Origin: an uncultured Draconibacterium sp.
GTDB lineage: Bacteria > Bacteroidota > Bacteroidia > Bacteroidales > Prolixibacteraceae
Assembly: GCF_963674925.1 (NCBI RefSeq)
Contig: NZ_OY771647.1
Coordinates: 2,123,501 to 2,187,500 of the forward strand
Reading direction: 5' to 3'
Length of the DNA: 64,000 bases
In this document: positions 34,631 to 42,958 of the stretch, one piece after another
Position numbering within the stretch: the first letter of the stretch is position 1
Layout of the letters: each line of letters starts with the position of its first letter
Made by a program: the position numbers and the translations under genes
The notes under the pieces: model-generated
What the model was told of the DNA's origin: nothing
What the model saw: the letters and a program-made list of their open reading frames with translations, nothing else
The model's database searches: none

Positions 34631-35050
34631 GTTTCTGTTACAACGTTTGCTGATGTCAAAAATAGAATACCTGGGGGCATTTGCATACCAAAACCTAAGC
34701 ATTTTATAAACAATGAAACGTGAGTAAGATAGCTTTATTGGATTTTGCTGAAAAGAAATTGGTGTGGTAAGGGTAATGATTATGTATGTAAGTGTTTGTT
34801 GCAGCGGTTTTGCAACTTGCCCTAAAGGCAGTTGTAGAAAATGTTTTGGATTTCGGAGCCGGTCCTCCACCAAGGTCGTTACACCTTGATGAAGAACCGA
34901 TAACCGAATAATCCTTTCAGGCTTTAAATGTTATATAACCGCATTTGTGTTGCTTAGCTTTTAGGTAATTGGCTACACTGGTTTTTCTTTATGCAACTTT
35001 TTACTTAGCAAAACCGATAAGCGGATTCAGTTATGAAATCACACAACCAT
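34631..35050. other. Intergenic region, 420 bases, no gene
   Basis: Holds the promoter of the glucosaminidase gene on the left and weak hairpins (34815-34838, with TTGCC/GGCAG arms; CAAGGT/ACCTTG near 34873-34890). I see no coding frame with normal composition and no recognisable RNA. Confidence 0.4.
34657..34664 (-). promoter_or_regulatory. Putative -7 promoter element of the glucosaminidase gene
   Basis: TATTTTTG (minus strand) 27 bases upstream of the start. A TTTG at 34689-34692 is 24 bases further, slightly longer than usual. Confidence 0.4.
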
Positions 35051-36613
35051 TTAATCAAGTGGTTTTATGAAATGCATCAAAGCTCTGTCGTGGTTATTTG
35101 CAATTTTGCATTCGTTATCGAAATACATGGTGGCGCCGTTTTCCGGGGTATATTCTTCCCATGTTGGAAGCACACCATCAACATTTGGATTACCTGATTT
35201 CACAAAGTTTATCCATGCCGAGCTCATTTTGTCAGCTAATTTCCAGGCTTCTTCGGTATTGCCCGTCCAGTCTGCTCTCAGGTCAACGGTATTGAATGCC
35301 AACGGAATGTCGAGACCATGAAACGAACCTTTCGATGCATTGTCAACACCACTTTTCCAGGCCAAAAAGTAAACATATAACGGGGCATCTGTTTCCTGTG
35401 CCCGAGCGTCTGCAGTTCGAATGGTAAAAGGCCTGAAAGTCTTGTCAACAGAAAGAAGATCCTGTGGAGTGAAATCGGGATAAGCCTCTGCAAATAACGA
35501 AATGTATTCATCGGTTTTGTCGCCGTATTCCTTTGCCAGACGTTCTTTCGCCTCTTCCATAGTCAGGTCTTTTTCGCCATAAGCGGTACGCATCAGCTCA
35601 TTTAGTGTGGTCCCCATCATAAGCGGAATATCGTGAGAAATGTCTGCAAACCCGGGGCTGAAAGGTTGTTGTAACAAAACTTCGCCATCGGCAGAAGGTG
35701 CAAATCCAAACATGGTTGGCGATCCGGGTATTCTCGGGTCCGATGTTTTGGCAATTGCATCATTCCCTGCTTTAACCAGCTCTTTGTAAGGGATCGTATT
35801 CAGTTTTTCAACATCGTTTGGTGTAAGGCCCAGGTTTTCGAGTACGGCTAAACCCAAAGCCTGCGATGTCTCTTTTGTCATTGTATTTATCAAGGTTCCA
35901 CTCTGAATAATGGCCTTTTGAAACAACCCTTTTGCTGCCGGCATACACATTATGGTGCCCACTTTCCCGCCACCTCCTGATTCGCCAACAATGGTTACAT
36001 CGGCAGGATTGCCACCAAACTGTTCAATATTTTTCTGAATCCATTCCAGGGCTTTTACAATGTCGAGCACACCCACATTGGCCGATTTTGCATATTTATC
36101 GCCACATGCCGACAGGTCAAGAAACCCAAGAATATTCAAACGGTGATTTATGGATACGAAAACCACATCACCTTTTTTTGCCATTGCTTCCCCATAAGTC
36201 ATCGGATCGTTGCTGGCACCGGTATGAAATCCGCCGCCATGTAGCCAAAGCATCACCGGGCGCTTTTTGCCGTCCCCGATTCCCTGTGTCCAAACGTTGG
36301 CACTAAACAGTTCTTTTTCGTTCTGAACAGAATCGGGATACCAGGGTACCACTTGCCGGGCTACCGGCCCAAAGGCGATACATTCGCGAACTCCGTCCCA
36401 TGCATCAGGTTCCTGCGGAGGCATAAATCGTTCGGCCTTGGCATAAGGAATCCCCTTAAAAGCGTATACACTATCGTTAATACTGCCCGATATCGTACCA
36501 GAGGTGGTTTTTATAACCGGTTGCTGATTGTTGTTTGGTTTTGGGTTACAAGCCGTAAAACAAAATCCGGCTATAAGGGCAAAAAAGAATGTAACCTTTA
36601 CTACTCGTTTCAT
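35051..36613 (-). CDS. Carboxylesterase type B, lipoprotein
   Basis: A 520-residue alpha/beta-hydrolase of the carboxylesterase B family. Lipobox FTAC (Cys 22) indicates an outer-membrane or periplasmic lipoprotein. The nucleophile elbow is GESGGGG (Ser near 211), where the family usually has GESAGG. The oxyanion hole is HGGGFHTGA, and the catalytic His lies in GSFHGLDIPLAF. LEWIQKNIEQFGGNPADVTI is a strong family hallmark. It hydrolyses an ester of unknown type, possibly on plant-derived esters given the glycosidases elsewhere in the window. Monocistronic; it is divergent from cdd. Confidence 0.9.
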   Translation of the reverse strand: MKRVVKVTFFFALIAGFCFTACNPKPNNNQQPVIKTTSGTISGSINDSVYAFKGIPYAKAERFMPPQEPDAWDGVRECIAFGPVARQVVPWYPDSVQNEKELFSANVWTQGIGDGKKRPVMLWLHGGGFHTGASNDPMTYGEAMAKKGDVVFVSINHRLNILGFLDLSACGDKYAKSANVGVLDIVKALEWIQKNIEQFGGNPADVTIVGESGGGGKVGTIMCMPAAKGLFQKAIIQSGTLINTMTKETSQALGLAVLENLGLTPNDVEKLNTIPYKELVKAGNDAIAKTSDPRIPGSPTMFGFAPSADGEVLLQQPFSPGFADISHDIPLMMGTTLNELMRTAYGEKDLTMEEAKERLAKEYGDKTDEYISLFAEAYPDFTPQDLLSVDKTFRPFTIRTADARAQETDAPLYVYFLAWKSGVDNASKGSFHGLDIPLAFNTVDLRADWTGNTEEAWKLADKMSSAWINFVKSGNPNVDGVLPTWEEYTPENGATMYFDNECKIANNHDRALMHFIKPLD

Positions 36614-36975
36614 ACTTATAAATTTACTTAGGTTAAAATCAAATTTTATCTTTTGTTAATCAGATGGTGGTTCGTTCTGATCTGGTATTGTAATATGCTT
36701 TGACTCCGAATTGTGAAATGGTTTAACCGCTGAATTAAACTTGGTTAAGCCATATGGCTGATTGAGGGAGGATTGGGTAAGACGGTTTTTCATCGCATTG
36801 TGGATTTTAATTTAGAAAAAGCAAAACAACAAAAGGCTACCTATGCCAGGAAACCTTTTTGTTTCAGGTTGTATTCTGCTCTCACTCTTACATTCTGTAT
36901 GAAGAGAAAGGGACCATAGTGAAGAACATACTTCCATTTAATATAAAATTGTACATTTGAGAAAAATACCCGTTT
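36614..36975. other. Divergent intergenic region with a bidirectional stem-loop
   Basis: 362 bases between the divergent esterase and cytidine deaminase genes. A hairpin at 36831-36859 (AAAAGG/CCTTTT outer stem, CCT/AGG inner stem) has T-rich flanks on both strands, so it could end transcripts in either direction. The cdd -7 element is at the right end. No gene. Confidence 0.45.
36952..36959 (+). promoter_or_regulatory. Putative -7 promoter element of cdd
   Basis: TACATTTG, matching TAnnTTTG, 16 bases before the cdd ATG; the -33 element is not obvious. Confidence 0.45.
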
Positions 36976-37458
36976 ATGCGAAAGAAGGAACTCACGATAA
37001 AAGTTTGTGAATACGATGCGGTAGATGAATTACCCGAGAGCGATCAGAGATTGTTGCTGGCAGCCCGCGAAGCCAGCAAAAATGCATATGCACCGTATTC
37101 GAAATTTTGTGTGGGAGCCGCACTTCTGCTCGAAAACGGCGAGGTGGTAACCGGCAGTAACCAGGAGAACGCTGACTTTACCGATGGACTGTGTGCCGAG
37201 CGGGTAGCCCTGTTTTATGCTAACTCAACTTACCCGGATCAGGCTGTAAAAGCGATTGCCGTAACGGCGCAAAATTCGCACGGATTTCTGGAACTTCCGG
37301 CGCAACCCTGCGGTTCGTGCCGCCAGGTGCTGGTTGAAACCGAGTTTCGCTACAGCCAGCCCATTCGCATCATACTCGATGGCCGTAAACACATACAGGT
37401 TTTGGTTGGCGCCGATAATTTGCTGCCCTTTGCGTTTAAACCTAAGGATCTGGATTAG
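36976..37458 (+). CDS. cdd: Cytidine deaminase
   Basis: A 160-residue zinc enzyme that converts cytidine and deoxycytidine to uridine and deoxyuridine in pyrimidine salvage. The zinc and catalytic residues are clear: Cys 73 and Glu 75 in GLCAERVALF, and Cys 112 and Cys 115 in PCGSCRQVLV. The N-terminal YAPYSKFCVGAALLLENG is the nucleoside-binding stretch. The length is that of the homotetrameric class, with about 25 extra N-terminal residues. Cytoplasmic. The gene stands alone after a divergent region and is followed by palindromic repeat copy B. Confidence 0.95.
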   Translation: MRKKELTIKVCEYDAVDELPESDQRLLLAAREASKNAYAPYSKFCVGAALLLENGEVVTGSNQENADFTDGLCAERVALFYANSTYPDQAVKAIAVTAQNSHGFLELPAQPCGSCRQVLVETEFRYSQPIRIILDGRKHIQVLVGADNLLPFAFKPKDLD

Positions 37459-37523
37459 AGGAGTGCAAGGCAAAAGGTAAAAGTAGAAAGTCAAAAACAG
37501 CAAAAGGACAAAAGCTGAGTATA

Positions 37524-37577
37524 GCTGTCATCCCGACGAGCCCCGAAACTTCGGGGGAGGAGAGATCTGTTTCAGTT
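37524..37577. repeat. Dispersed palindromic repeat, copy B (partial)
   Basis: The left half matches the copy at 38427 with several changes: TGTCATCCCGACGA, then hairpin CCCCGAA/TTCGGGG (37541-37556), then GAGGAGAGATCTG. The right terminal repeat CGAAATGACA is missing, so it is a decayed or truncated copy. Confidence 0.65.
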
Positions 37578-37705
37578 CTCCTTTACACGTTTGGGTTTTA
37601 ACAAAAAATCATTGCGAACATATTGAAGCATTTCAGCATTAAATCATTTCCGCATTTACTCATTCACTCAATTACCCATTCACCAAAATCCTTCAGACTC
37701 TCAGT

Positions 37706-38413
37706 TCACACCTCCACCGGACTAAATTTCCCGGCTTTAAAGATTTTCATAAACTCGTCCCAAACCGGATCTTTTGGCGGGTCGGCAACAATTGTAAGCG
37801 GTTCCTGGCGCACGGGGTGCATCAATTCTACTTTACGTGCATGCAGGTGGATGCCTTTGTCTTTGTTCGAGCGGTCAGCACCATACTTTAAATCGCCTTT
37901 AATGTGTAGGTTCAACTGGCGCAACTGAACTCTGATCTGGTGATGGCGCCCGGTGTGGATTTCCACCTCCAGCAAATGATAGCGGTCGATACTGGCCACA
38001 TGGCGATAGGTGAGGCTGGCAAATTTCGAACCCGGTTTTGGCTCGGTGAAGGCGTAACTTCGGTTTTTTTCCTGGTCTTTGCGCAGGTAATGTTCCAGCG
38101 TGTCGGTATATTTTGGCGGACGTTTATCAACCACAGCCCAATACACTTTTCGCATGCCGTTTTTGGTTTGGAAAAGTTTGTTTAACCGTGGCAGTACTTT
38201 GCTGGTTTTTGCCAGAATAAGAATACCGCTTGTAGGGCGGTCGAGGCGGTGTGGCAGGCCAAGGTATACATTTCCCGGTTTGTTGTATTTCACTTTCAGG
38301 TAATGTTTCACCTTGTCCAAAACGGTTTCATCGCCGGTTTTATCGCCCTGCACAACATCGCCGCATGCCTTGTTTATTGCAATAATATGGTTGTCTTCGT
38401 ATATTACTTCCAT
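37706..38413 (-). CDS. RluA-family RNA pseudouridine synthase
   Basis: A 235-residue enzyme that isomerises uridine to pseudouridine in rRNA or tRNA. The catalytic motif is GLPHRLDRPTSGILILAK, with Asp 58 as the attacking residue. GMRKVYWAVV and GRHHQIRVQL are the usual downstream motifs. It has no S4 domain, so it is a short RluA-type member; the target site cannot be told from sequence. The start is 13 bases from repeat copy C, so that element forms its 5' leader or promoter region. Cytoplasmic. Confidence 0.92.
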   Translation of the reverse strand: MEVIYEDNHIIAINKACGDVVQGDKTGDETVLDKVKHYLKVKYNKPGNVYLGLPHRLDRPTSGILILAKTSKVLPRLNKLFQTKNGMRKVYWAVVDKRPPKYTDTLEHYLRKDQEKNRSYAFTEPKPGSKFASLTYRHVASIDRYHLLEVEIHTGRHHQIRVQLRQLNLHIKGDLKYGADRSNKDKGIHLHARKVELMHPVRQEPLTIVADPPKDPVWDEFMKIFKAGKFSPVEV

Positions 38414-38426
38414 TCTCAGTGCTTGT

Positions 38427-38514
38427 TGTCATTTCGACGATCCCGAAACTTCGGGAGAGGAGAAATCTGCTCCAATGAAATGGATTTCTCAGTCATACTT
38501 CCTTCGAAATGACA
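38427..38514. repeat. Dispersed palindromic repeat, copy C
   Basis: Perfect 11-base terminal inverted repeats TGTCATTTCGA/TCGAAATGACA. Inside are the hairpin CCCGAA/TTCGGG (38442-38454) and the pair AGAAATC/GATTTCT. It lies between panB and the pseudouridine synthase start on the same strand. Confidence 0.8.
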
Positions 38515-38526
38515 GTTACTTGAACT

Positions 38527-39342
38527 CTAATACTGTTCCTTATCGCTCGGGAAATCCTGCGATTTTACATCGTTTATATAATTTCCTACGGCACCTTTAA
38601 TTTCGGCTGCCAGGTTGTGGTATCTGCGTAAAAAACGAGGCGAGAACTGTTGTGTAATTCCCAGCATATCGTGGATTACCAGTACCTGACCGTCAACACC
38701 GCCACCGGCACCAATTCCAATTACCGGAATCTTTAGTTCTTTGGCAACCTGTTCACCAAGTGATGCAGGAATTTTCTCCAACACAATGGCAAAACAACCG
38801 GCTTCTTCCAGCAGTTTGGCATCATTGATCAGCTTTTCAGCTTCTGCTTCCTGCTTGGCACGTACCGTGTAAGTACCAAATTTATGAATCGACTGTGGCA
38901 TTAATCCCAGGTGTCCCATCACCGGAATTCCGGCCGAAAGGATACGTTTTACCGATTCAATTACTTCTTCGCCACCTTCCAGTTTTACCGCGTCGGCAGC
39001 TGTTTCTTTCATTATACGAATGGCCGAATTTAATGCTTCGCGCGAGTTGCCCTGGTAGGTTCCGAATGGAAGGTCGACCACCACAAGCGCACGGTTTACA
39101 GCACGTACCACCGACGATCCCAGAAAGATCATTTCATTTAGAGTAATTGGCAGCGTGGTTTCATGGCCCGCCATTACGTTCGAGGCCGAATCGCCAACCA
39201 GAATAACATCTATACCGGCTTCATCAACCAACTGTGCCATACTGTAATCGTAGGCTGTTAACATCGATATTTTTTCTCCGCGCAGTTTCATTTCTGATAA
39301 ACGGTGCGTGGTAACTTTTCGAACTTCGCTATGTACTGACAT
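38527..39342 (-). CDS. panB: 3-methyl-2-oxobutanoate hydroxymethyltransferase
   Basis: A 271-residue enzyme that transfers a hydroxymethyl group from methylene-tetrahydrofolate to alpha-ketoisovalerate, the first step to pantothenate and coenzyme A. Signature segments are AYDYSMAQLVDEAGIDVILV, GDSASNVMAGHETTLPITL (magnesium and substrate binding), GHLGLMPQSIHKFGTYTVRA, and IGIGAGGGVDGQVLVIHDM. The length is typical. A promoter precedes it. It may be transcribed on into the pseudouridine synthase gene across repeat copy C. Cytoplasmic. Confidence 0.96.
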   Translation of the reverse strand: MSVHSEVRKVTTHRLSEMKLRGEKISMLTAYDYSMAQLVDEAGIDVILVGDSASNVMAGHETTLPITLNEMIFLGSSVVRAVNRALVVVDLPFGTYQGNSREALNSAIRIMKETAADAVKLEGGEEVIESVKRILSAGIPVMGHLGLMPQSIHKFGTYTVRAKQEAEAEKLINDAKLLEEAGCFAIVLEKIPASLGEQVAKELKIPVIGIGAGGGVDGQVLVIHDMLGITQQFSPRFLRRYHNLAAEIKGAVGNYINDVKSQDFPSDKEQY

Positions 39343-39367
39343 GTCTGTTTGTATTCAAATTAGAAAG

Positions 39368-39400
39368 CAAAATTAACCAATCCTTTCATTTTAACCCAAA
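39368..39400 (-). promoter_or_regulatory. Putative promoter of panB
   Basis: On the minus strand TTTG (39397-39400) is followed after 21 bases by TAATTTTG (39368-39375), a good match to the Bacteroidota TTTG/TAnnTTTG pair, 26 bases before the ATG. Confidence 0.55.
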
Positions 39401-39511
39401 AGCAGCCGTTTTTTCGCTCGCCGACGGTAAGTGCTTAACTTTTATTAACCGGTTTATGCAGGTAGTTTTCAGAAGGTTTATTTTCTTTGTGGCTAATTTC
39501 AAAGTCGGAAA

Positions 39512-40858
39512 ATGAGAAAACTAAATAGCGTATTCCCTCAAATTTGTTTGCTCCTTATTTTTGTATTTACCGTGTTTGTTGCCGGGGCGCAGCAGCAGGA
39601 GATCAATAACGAGGTGGTTTCGTTTAAAAAGCACGAACTGAACTGGGGATTGATTTTAGGCGTGAGTAAAGAAACGGAAGAATTGTTGAGCGACGAAAGC
39701 CGTTTTGATGAAGATCGGACTTTACTGAATGGCAAATTCAGGATTGAAAATACCTATTGGAATTTGTTGGATTACAAGCAGGAACGTTTGAATATGCGAT
39801 TCGAAGTTGGTCCGTATGGCGGTTATGGCGATTGGATCGATAGCTCGAAAGTGGAATACATTATTGCCGATCAGGATTTTTATGGTGTACGAACTTCGGC
39901 AAATGTCGATTATAGTTACCGTTACTATTACGATGCAAAAAGTTATACCGTAATTGATGTAAGCGCCTGGGGGCGTTACGAGGTGTATAAACAAAACCTG
40001 GACGGAACCAGCACCGACTCGCTGGGTGTAACCACTCCGGTTGACGTAAGCGATACCAAAGACCGCCTGCGTTATGGTTTAAATGCAAAAGTTGGTTGGG
40101 GATCGGGACGTTTAAGCCCGATGAACCATTTAATGACCGCACACTACCTGTTGGAAAAATATTACCCGGGGCGTTTGTTCTCTGATTATGAAATTGCACA
40201 GTTTGCGCAGGTGATTGCCAATATTAAACACAACCGCGATTTTAAGGAAGGACACGTTCCTGAAAAGGAAATGGAGGAAGTGGTGGATTTTATCCGTAAT
40301 ACTTTTGTGCTGGCTTCTCCTGAATCGATGGCTGCCGAATGGCATTTCAGCGAATTTGATCCGCGTTACCAGGGAAACCGCTTTGAAATTGGTCCGCATT
40401 TCAAATATTACAATCAGGAGCCCGACTTTCTGTATGGTGGATACATTCAATACGACAATGCCAAATATGTAAATGTAAAATGGAACCGTAATTTTTCAGC
40501 CGGGTTGGTGTATAACCGATACACCAAAACGGATATGGAATATATTGATGAGCACCTTGTTAACTCGAATGTGAGCCGCGATTGGGCAACAGCAGATATT
40601 AACATGGGATGGAGTTATTACCCCAACCTGAAAACGCAGTTCGATTTTGGAATGCGTTATGTACCCGGTATCCAGCTAAACAATTTTGATGAGGTGGGTT
40701 CGTTAAGCAATAACTTTATTCCTTATGTTGCTTACTTCACGCAGCTGAACAGCAAGTCAAGAGCAAAACTAAACTTTGCCTGGCGTATTGCCGATGGCGA
40801 ACAGTTTGTTGTGCCGGGGCCTGAGTTTTCCTTGTCGATTTACCGGAGTAAATACTAG
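39512..40858 (+). CDS. Outer-membrane beta-barrel protein with helical insert
   Basis: A 448-residue exported protein with a signal peptide (LLLIFVFTVFVAGAQ). Two beta-rich halves (residues about 45-180 and 275-448) show alternating strands ending in aromatic residues, as in outer-membrane barrels. They are joined by a helical segment of about 80 residues (GSGRLSPMNHLMTAHYLLEK to about 270). The same layout occurs in the gene at 42959-44338, so the two are distant paralogues. The final residues are SLSIYRSKY. The role is unknown; a porin or surface attachment role are both possible. The gene converges on the HepT gene with a six-base gap. Confidence 0.65.
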   Translation: MRKLNSVFPQICLLLIFVFTVFVAGAQQQEINNEVVSFKKHELNWGLILGVSKETEELLSDESRFDEDRTLLNGKFRIENTYWNLLDYKQERLNMRFEVGPYGGYGDWIDSSKVEYIIADQDFYGVRTSANVDYSYRYYYDAKSYTVIDVSAWGRYEVYKQNLDGTSTDSLGVTTPVDVSDTKDRLRYGLNAKVGWGSGRLSPMNHLMTAHYLLEKYYPGRLFSDYEIAQFAQVIANIKHNRDFKEGHVPEKEMEEVVDFIRNTFVLASPESMAAEWHFSEFDPRYQGNRFEIGPHFKYYNQEPDFLYGGYIQYDNAKYVNVKWNRNFSAGLVYNRYTKTDMEYIDEHLVNSNVSRDWATADINMGWSYYPNLKTQFDFGMRYVPGIQLNNFDEVGSLSNNFIPYVAYFTQLNSKSRAKLNFAWRIADGEQFVVPGPEFSLSIYRSKY

Positions 40859-40864
40859 GAAGGA

Positions 40865-41266
40865 TTAATTTAAAAGATTAAGGATTATTTTGGCAAATTC
40901 CTGTAGTTTGGTTAAATGATTTTCAACAATATTAATAACCACTTCGAGGTTCAAATTACTGTAGTCGTGAACGGCAATATTTCGGAATCCTGCCATTGCC
41001 TTTAAATTTTCGCTCAACTCTGTAGAAATAAGTCCTTCTTTTTCGAGTTTGTCGAAAGCATCGCGGTGACTTTGCGGTACACCAAGCTTTTTAACACGAA
41101 TAACATGTGTCGCCATATCAATGGCTGCTTGGCATGCTCGTTCGATATTCAGGATTACCGCATCTTGTTTCGTAAAGTTTGTCTTGAAGTCATCCTGATA
41201 ATCTTCTCGAATTCGTTTTATGCAGCGGTCGATGGTGATACTTTTATTTAGAAGGATCTCGTCCAT
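40865..41266 (-). CDS. HepT-like HEPN ribonuclease toxin (DUF86)
   Basis: A 133-residue all-helical protein of the HEPN class. The RNase motif RX4HXY is complete: Arg 95, His 100 and Tyr 102 in GFRNIAVHDY. In characterised HepT-MntA systems HepT cleaves RNA (in one case the tRNA 3' end) unless it is AMPylated on this Tyr by MntA. It is encoded directly after, and overlapping by 23 bases, a MntA-like gene on the same strand, the usual arrangement. Toxicity is inferred from the family, not shown. The start overlap implies translation coupled to the antitoxin. Confidence 0.88.
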   Translation of the reverse strand: MDEILLNKSITIDRCIKRIREDYQDDFKTNFTKQDAVILNIERACQAAIDMATHVIRVKKLGVPQSHRDAFDKLEKEGLISTELSENLKAMAGFRNIAVHDYSNLNLEVVINIVENHLTKLQEFAKIILNLLN

Positions 41267-41654
41267 ATTTTTCTTTGTAATCGTTTAAGATATCTTTCCG
41301 CGTTTCATTCAGATCGAGATACATCGACAATGTTGTCATTTCGAAAGATTCGGTTTTGTATCGATCGGAAGAGTACAGGAGTTGGCCTTTCTCTACAATT
41401 TCTTTGCGCAATACAACACTTGCATCTTTCAGGTTAACCAGATCAACATCTTTGTTCAGGGCAGCAGCTAACTTTTCCTGAATTTTCCATTTGGCTACAT
41501 TCGTAATGTGCGCTTCCGAAAGAAATGCCAAATCAACGTCGCTTTCAGCTGTTGCTACTCCCTTCGCAAAGCTTCCGTACAAATACACTGCGTATACTCC
41601 AGCTAAATGTTTCTGAAGAAAATCAATAATAATATTTTCCGGTAAGGTGCTCAA
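41244..41654 (-). CDS. MntA-like nucleotidyltransferase antitoxin
   Basis: A 136-residue minimal nucleotidyltransferase. The active-site motif GSX10DXD is exact: Gly 27-Ser 28, Asp 39 and Asp 41 in YGSFAKGVATAESDVDLAF, with the third Asp near 71 (NKDVDLVNL). MntA antitoxins AMPylate the Tyr of the HepT RX4HXY motif. It starts the pair, and a -7 element lies 18 bases upstream of its ATG. Together with the HepT gene it forms a type VII toxin-antitoxin module placed between two outer-membrane barrel genes. Cytoplasmic. Confidence 0.88.
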   Translation of the reverse strand: MSTLPENIIIDFLQKHLAGVYAVYLYGSFAKGVATAESDVDLAFLSEAHITNVAKWKIQEKLAAALNKDVDLVNLKDASVVLRKEIVEKGQLLYSSDRYKTESFEMTTLSMYLDLNETRKDILNDYKEKYGRDPSK

Positions 41655-41671
41655 ACTTTGTTTGTTTGTAA

Positions 41672-41679
41672 CAAATGTA
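41672..41679 (-). promoter_or_regulatory. Putative -7 promoter element of the mntA-hepT pair
   Basis: TACATTTG on the minus strand, 17 bases before the MntA ATG; no clear -33. Confidence 0.45.
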
Positions 41680-41690
41680 AATAGAAGTTT

Positions 41691-42800
41691 TTAAACCCGC
41701 AGAAAAATCTTCTTTTTGTACATATAATAAAGTAATCCCCAAATTAGTGCGAGGCCGAGTATTAGCATCAGGGATGAACCTGCTTCGCCCATTGGTTTGG
41801 TGATCCATCCGAAGAAAAATTCCGTAACGTATTGCATATCAATGATGCGTACAAAAAGGTAAACGAAAATGGAGTTCATACCAATTATCCTGAAATAGAA
41901 TGCCCAGCTACGTATTTTCCAGTGATCGATGATAAGGAAAAACAAAGCCATCAGCAGAAAACTAATTCCACCGGCAAGCATATTAAATGTTGATGTCCAG
42001 CATTTTTTAATAATAGGGTAGAAGGTAGAAAAAACAAGAGCCAGAATGATCAGGCCAACTCCGGTGGCAGCCATGTAGCCAATTTTTTGCCAGTCGGTGG
42101 TCTTGCGGTTTCGCAGGATGTTTCCGGCAATGGTGCCCATCAATGTTATTCCTGTAGCTGAAAGACTACACAAAATTCCTTCCGGATCAAAAGTACCGCC
42201 ATGTAAACGGCCCGGTAAAAACAACTGGTCGATGTAACCGTTTATACAGCCTTCGGGAGTCAATACTCCTGCACCAACACCCGGAACAGGAATCAGTAAC
42301 TGAATTACTCCGAAACCGACCAATATCCCAGCCAGCCAGTAGATACGGCTTTTAAACGACCTGAAATAAATAACAATAAGCGAAGCAAAAAAGTACCCTA
42401 TCCCAATTTGCCCCAATACACTTGCAATTCGTCCGTCGGCAAAGCCATTTTGGAAAGTGCCATTATACAGAATTCCGAGGATGATAAGAATGACCATCCT
42501 TTTCAGCGCTTTTAGTGCCAGTCGTTTTTTAGGTACGTTTTTTTCAATTTTTGCTTTTATGGAGAACGGTATTGCAACCCCGGCGATAAACATAAAAAGC
42601 GGGAAGATCAAGTCTTCGAAATGAAAGCCTGCCCACTCGGCATGATGCATTTGATGGGCCAGCCACTCGCCGCCGGTTATTTGCGAAATAGCAGTTGCTA
42701 AAATACCGCCACCGGTTATCCAAAACATATCAAATCCGCGAAGTACGTCTAAAGATTGAAGTCTTTTTTGTGGTTCAGTCCGTAATGATTTAGTTGCCAT
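41691..42800 (-). CDS. DUF5009 / heparan-alpha-glucosaminide N-acetyltransferase-like membrane protein
   Basis: A 369-residue inner-membrane protein with about ten hydrophobic segments. It opens RLQSLDVLRGFDMFWITGGG, with the catalytic-region segment HQMHHAEWAGFHFEDLIFPL (His and Asp), as in bacterial relatives of human HGSNAT and NagX-type acyltransferases. By family it may transfer an acetyl group to an amino sugar across the membrane, but that is inference. The end FLRV is followed by the MntA gene with a 36-base gap on the same strand. It reads towards the toxin-antitoxin pair and away from the second barrel gene. Confidence 0.82.
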   Translation of the reverse strand: MATKSLRTEPQKRLQSLDVLRGFDMFWITGGGILATAISQITGGEWLAHQMHHAEWAGFHFEDLIFPLFMFIAGVAIPFSIKAKIEKNVPKKRLALKALKRMVILIILGILYNGTFQNGFADGRIASVLGQIGIGYFFASLIVIYFRSFKSRIYWLAGILVGFGVIQLLIPVPGVGAGVLTPEGCINGYIDQLFLPGRLHGGTFDPEGILCSLSATGITLMGTIAGNILRNRKTTDWQKIGYMAATGVGLIILALVFSTFYPIIKKCWTSTFNMLAGGISFLLMALFFLIIDHWKIRSWAFYFRIIGMNSIFVYLFVRIIDMQYVTEFFFGWITKPMGEAGSSLMLILGLALIWGLLYYMYKKKIFLRV

Positions 42801-42958
42801 AGATGTTTTTGTTTAGTCGTTTAAAAATAGCAAACATTCTGATCGATAAAACAGACGGTGGAATTTTTACGGTGTTTTATGCTGTAAAATATTTTCTATT
42901 TTGTTAAATGGCACAGATGTTGCAATCCACTCATTATTATTAAAAAAAATCAAAAACC

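Noticed and set aside
34631..34873. An 81-codon N-terminal extension of the glucosaminidase
   Set aside because: The extension has no signal peptide and would bury the clear one that starts at 34630.
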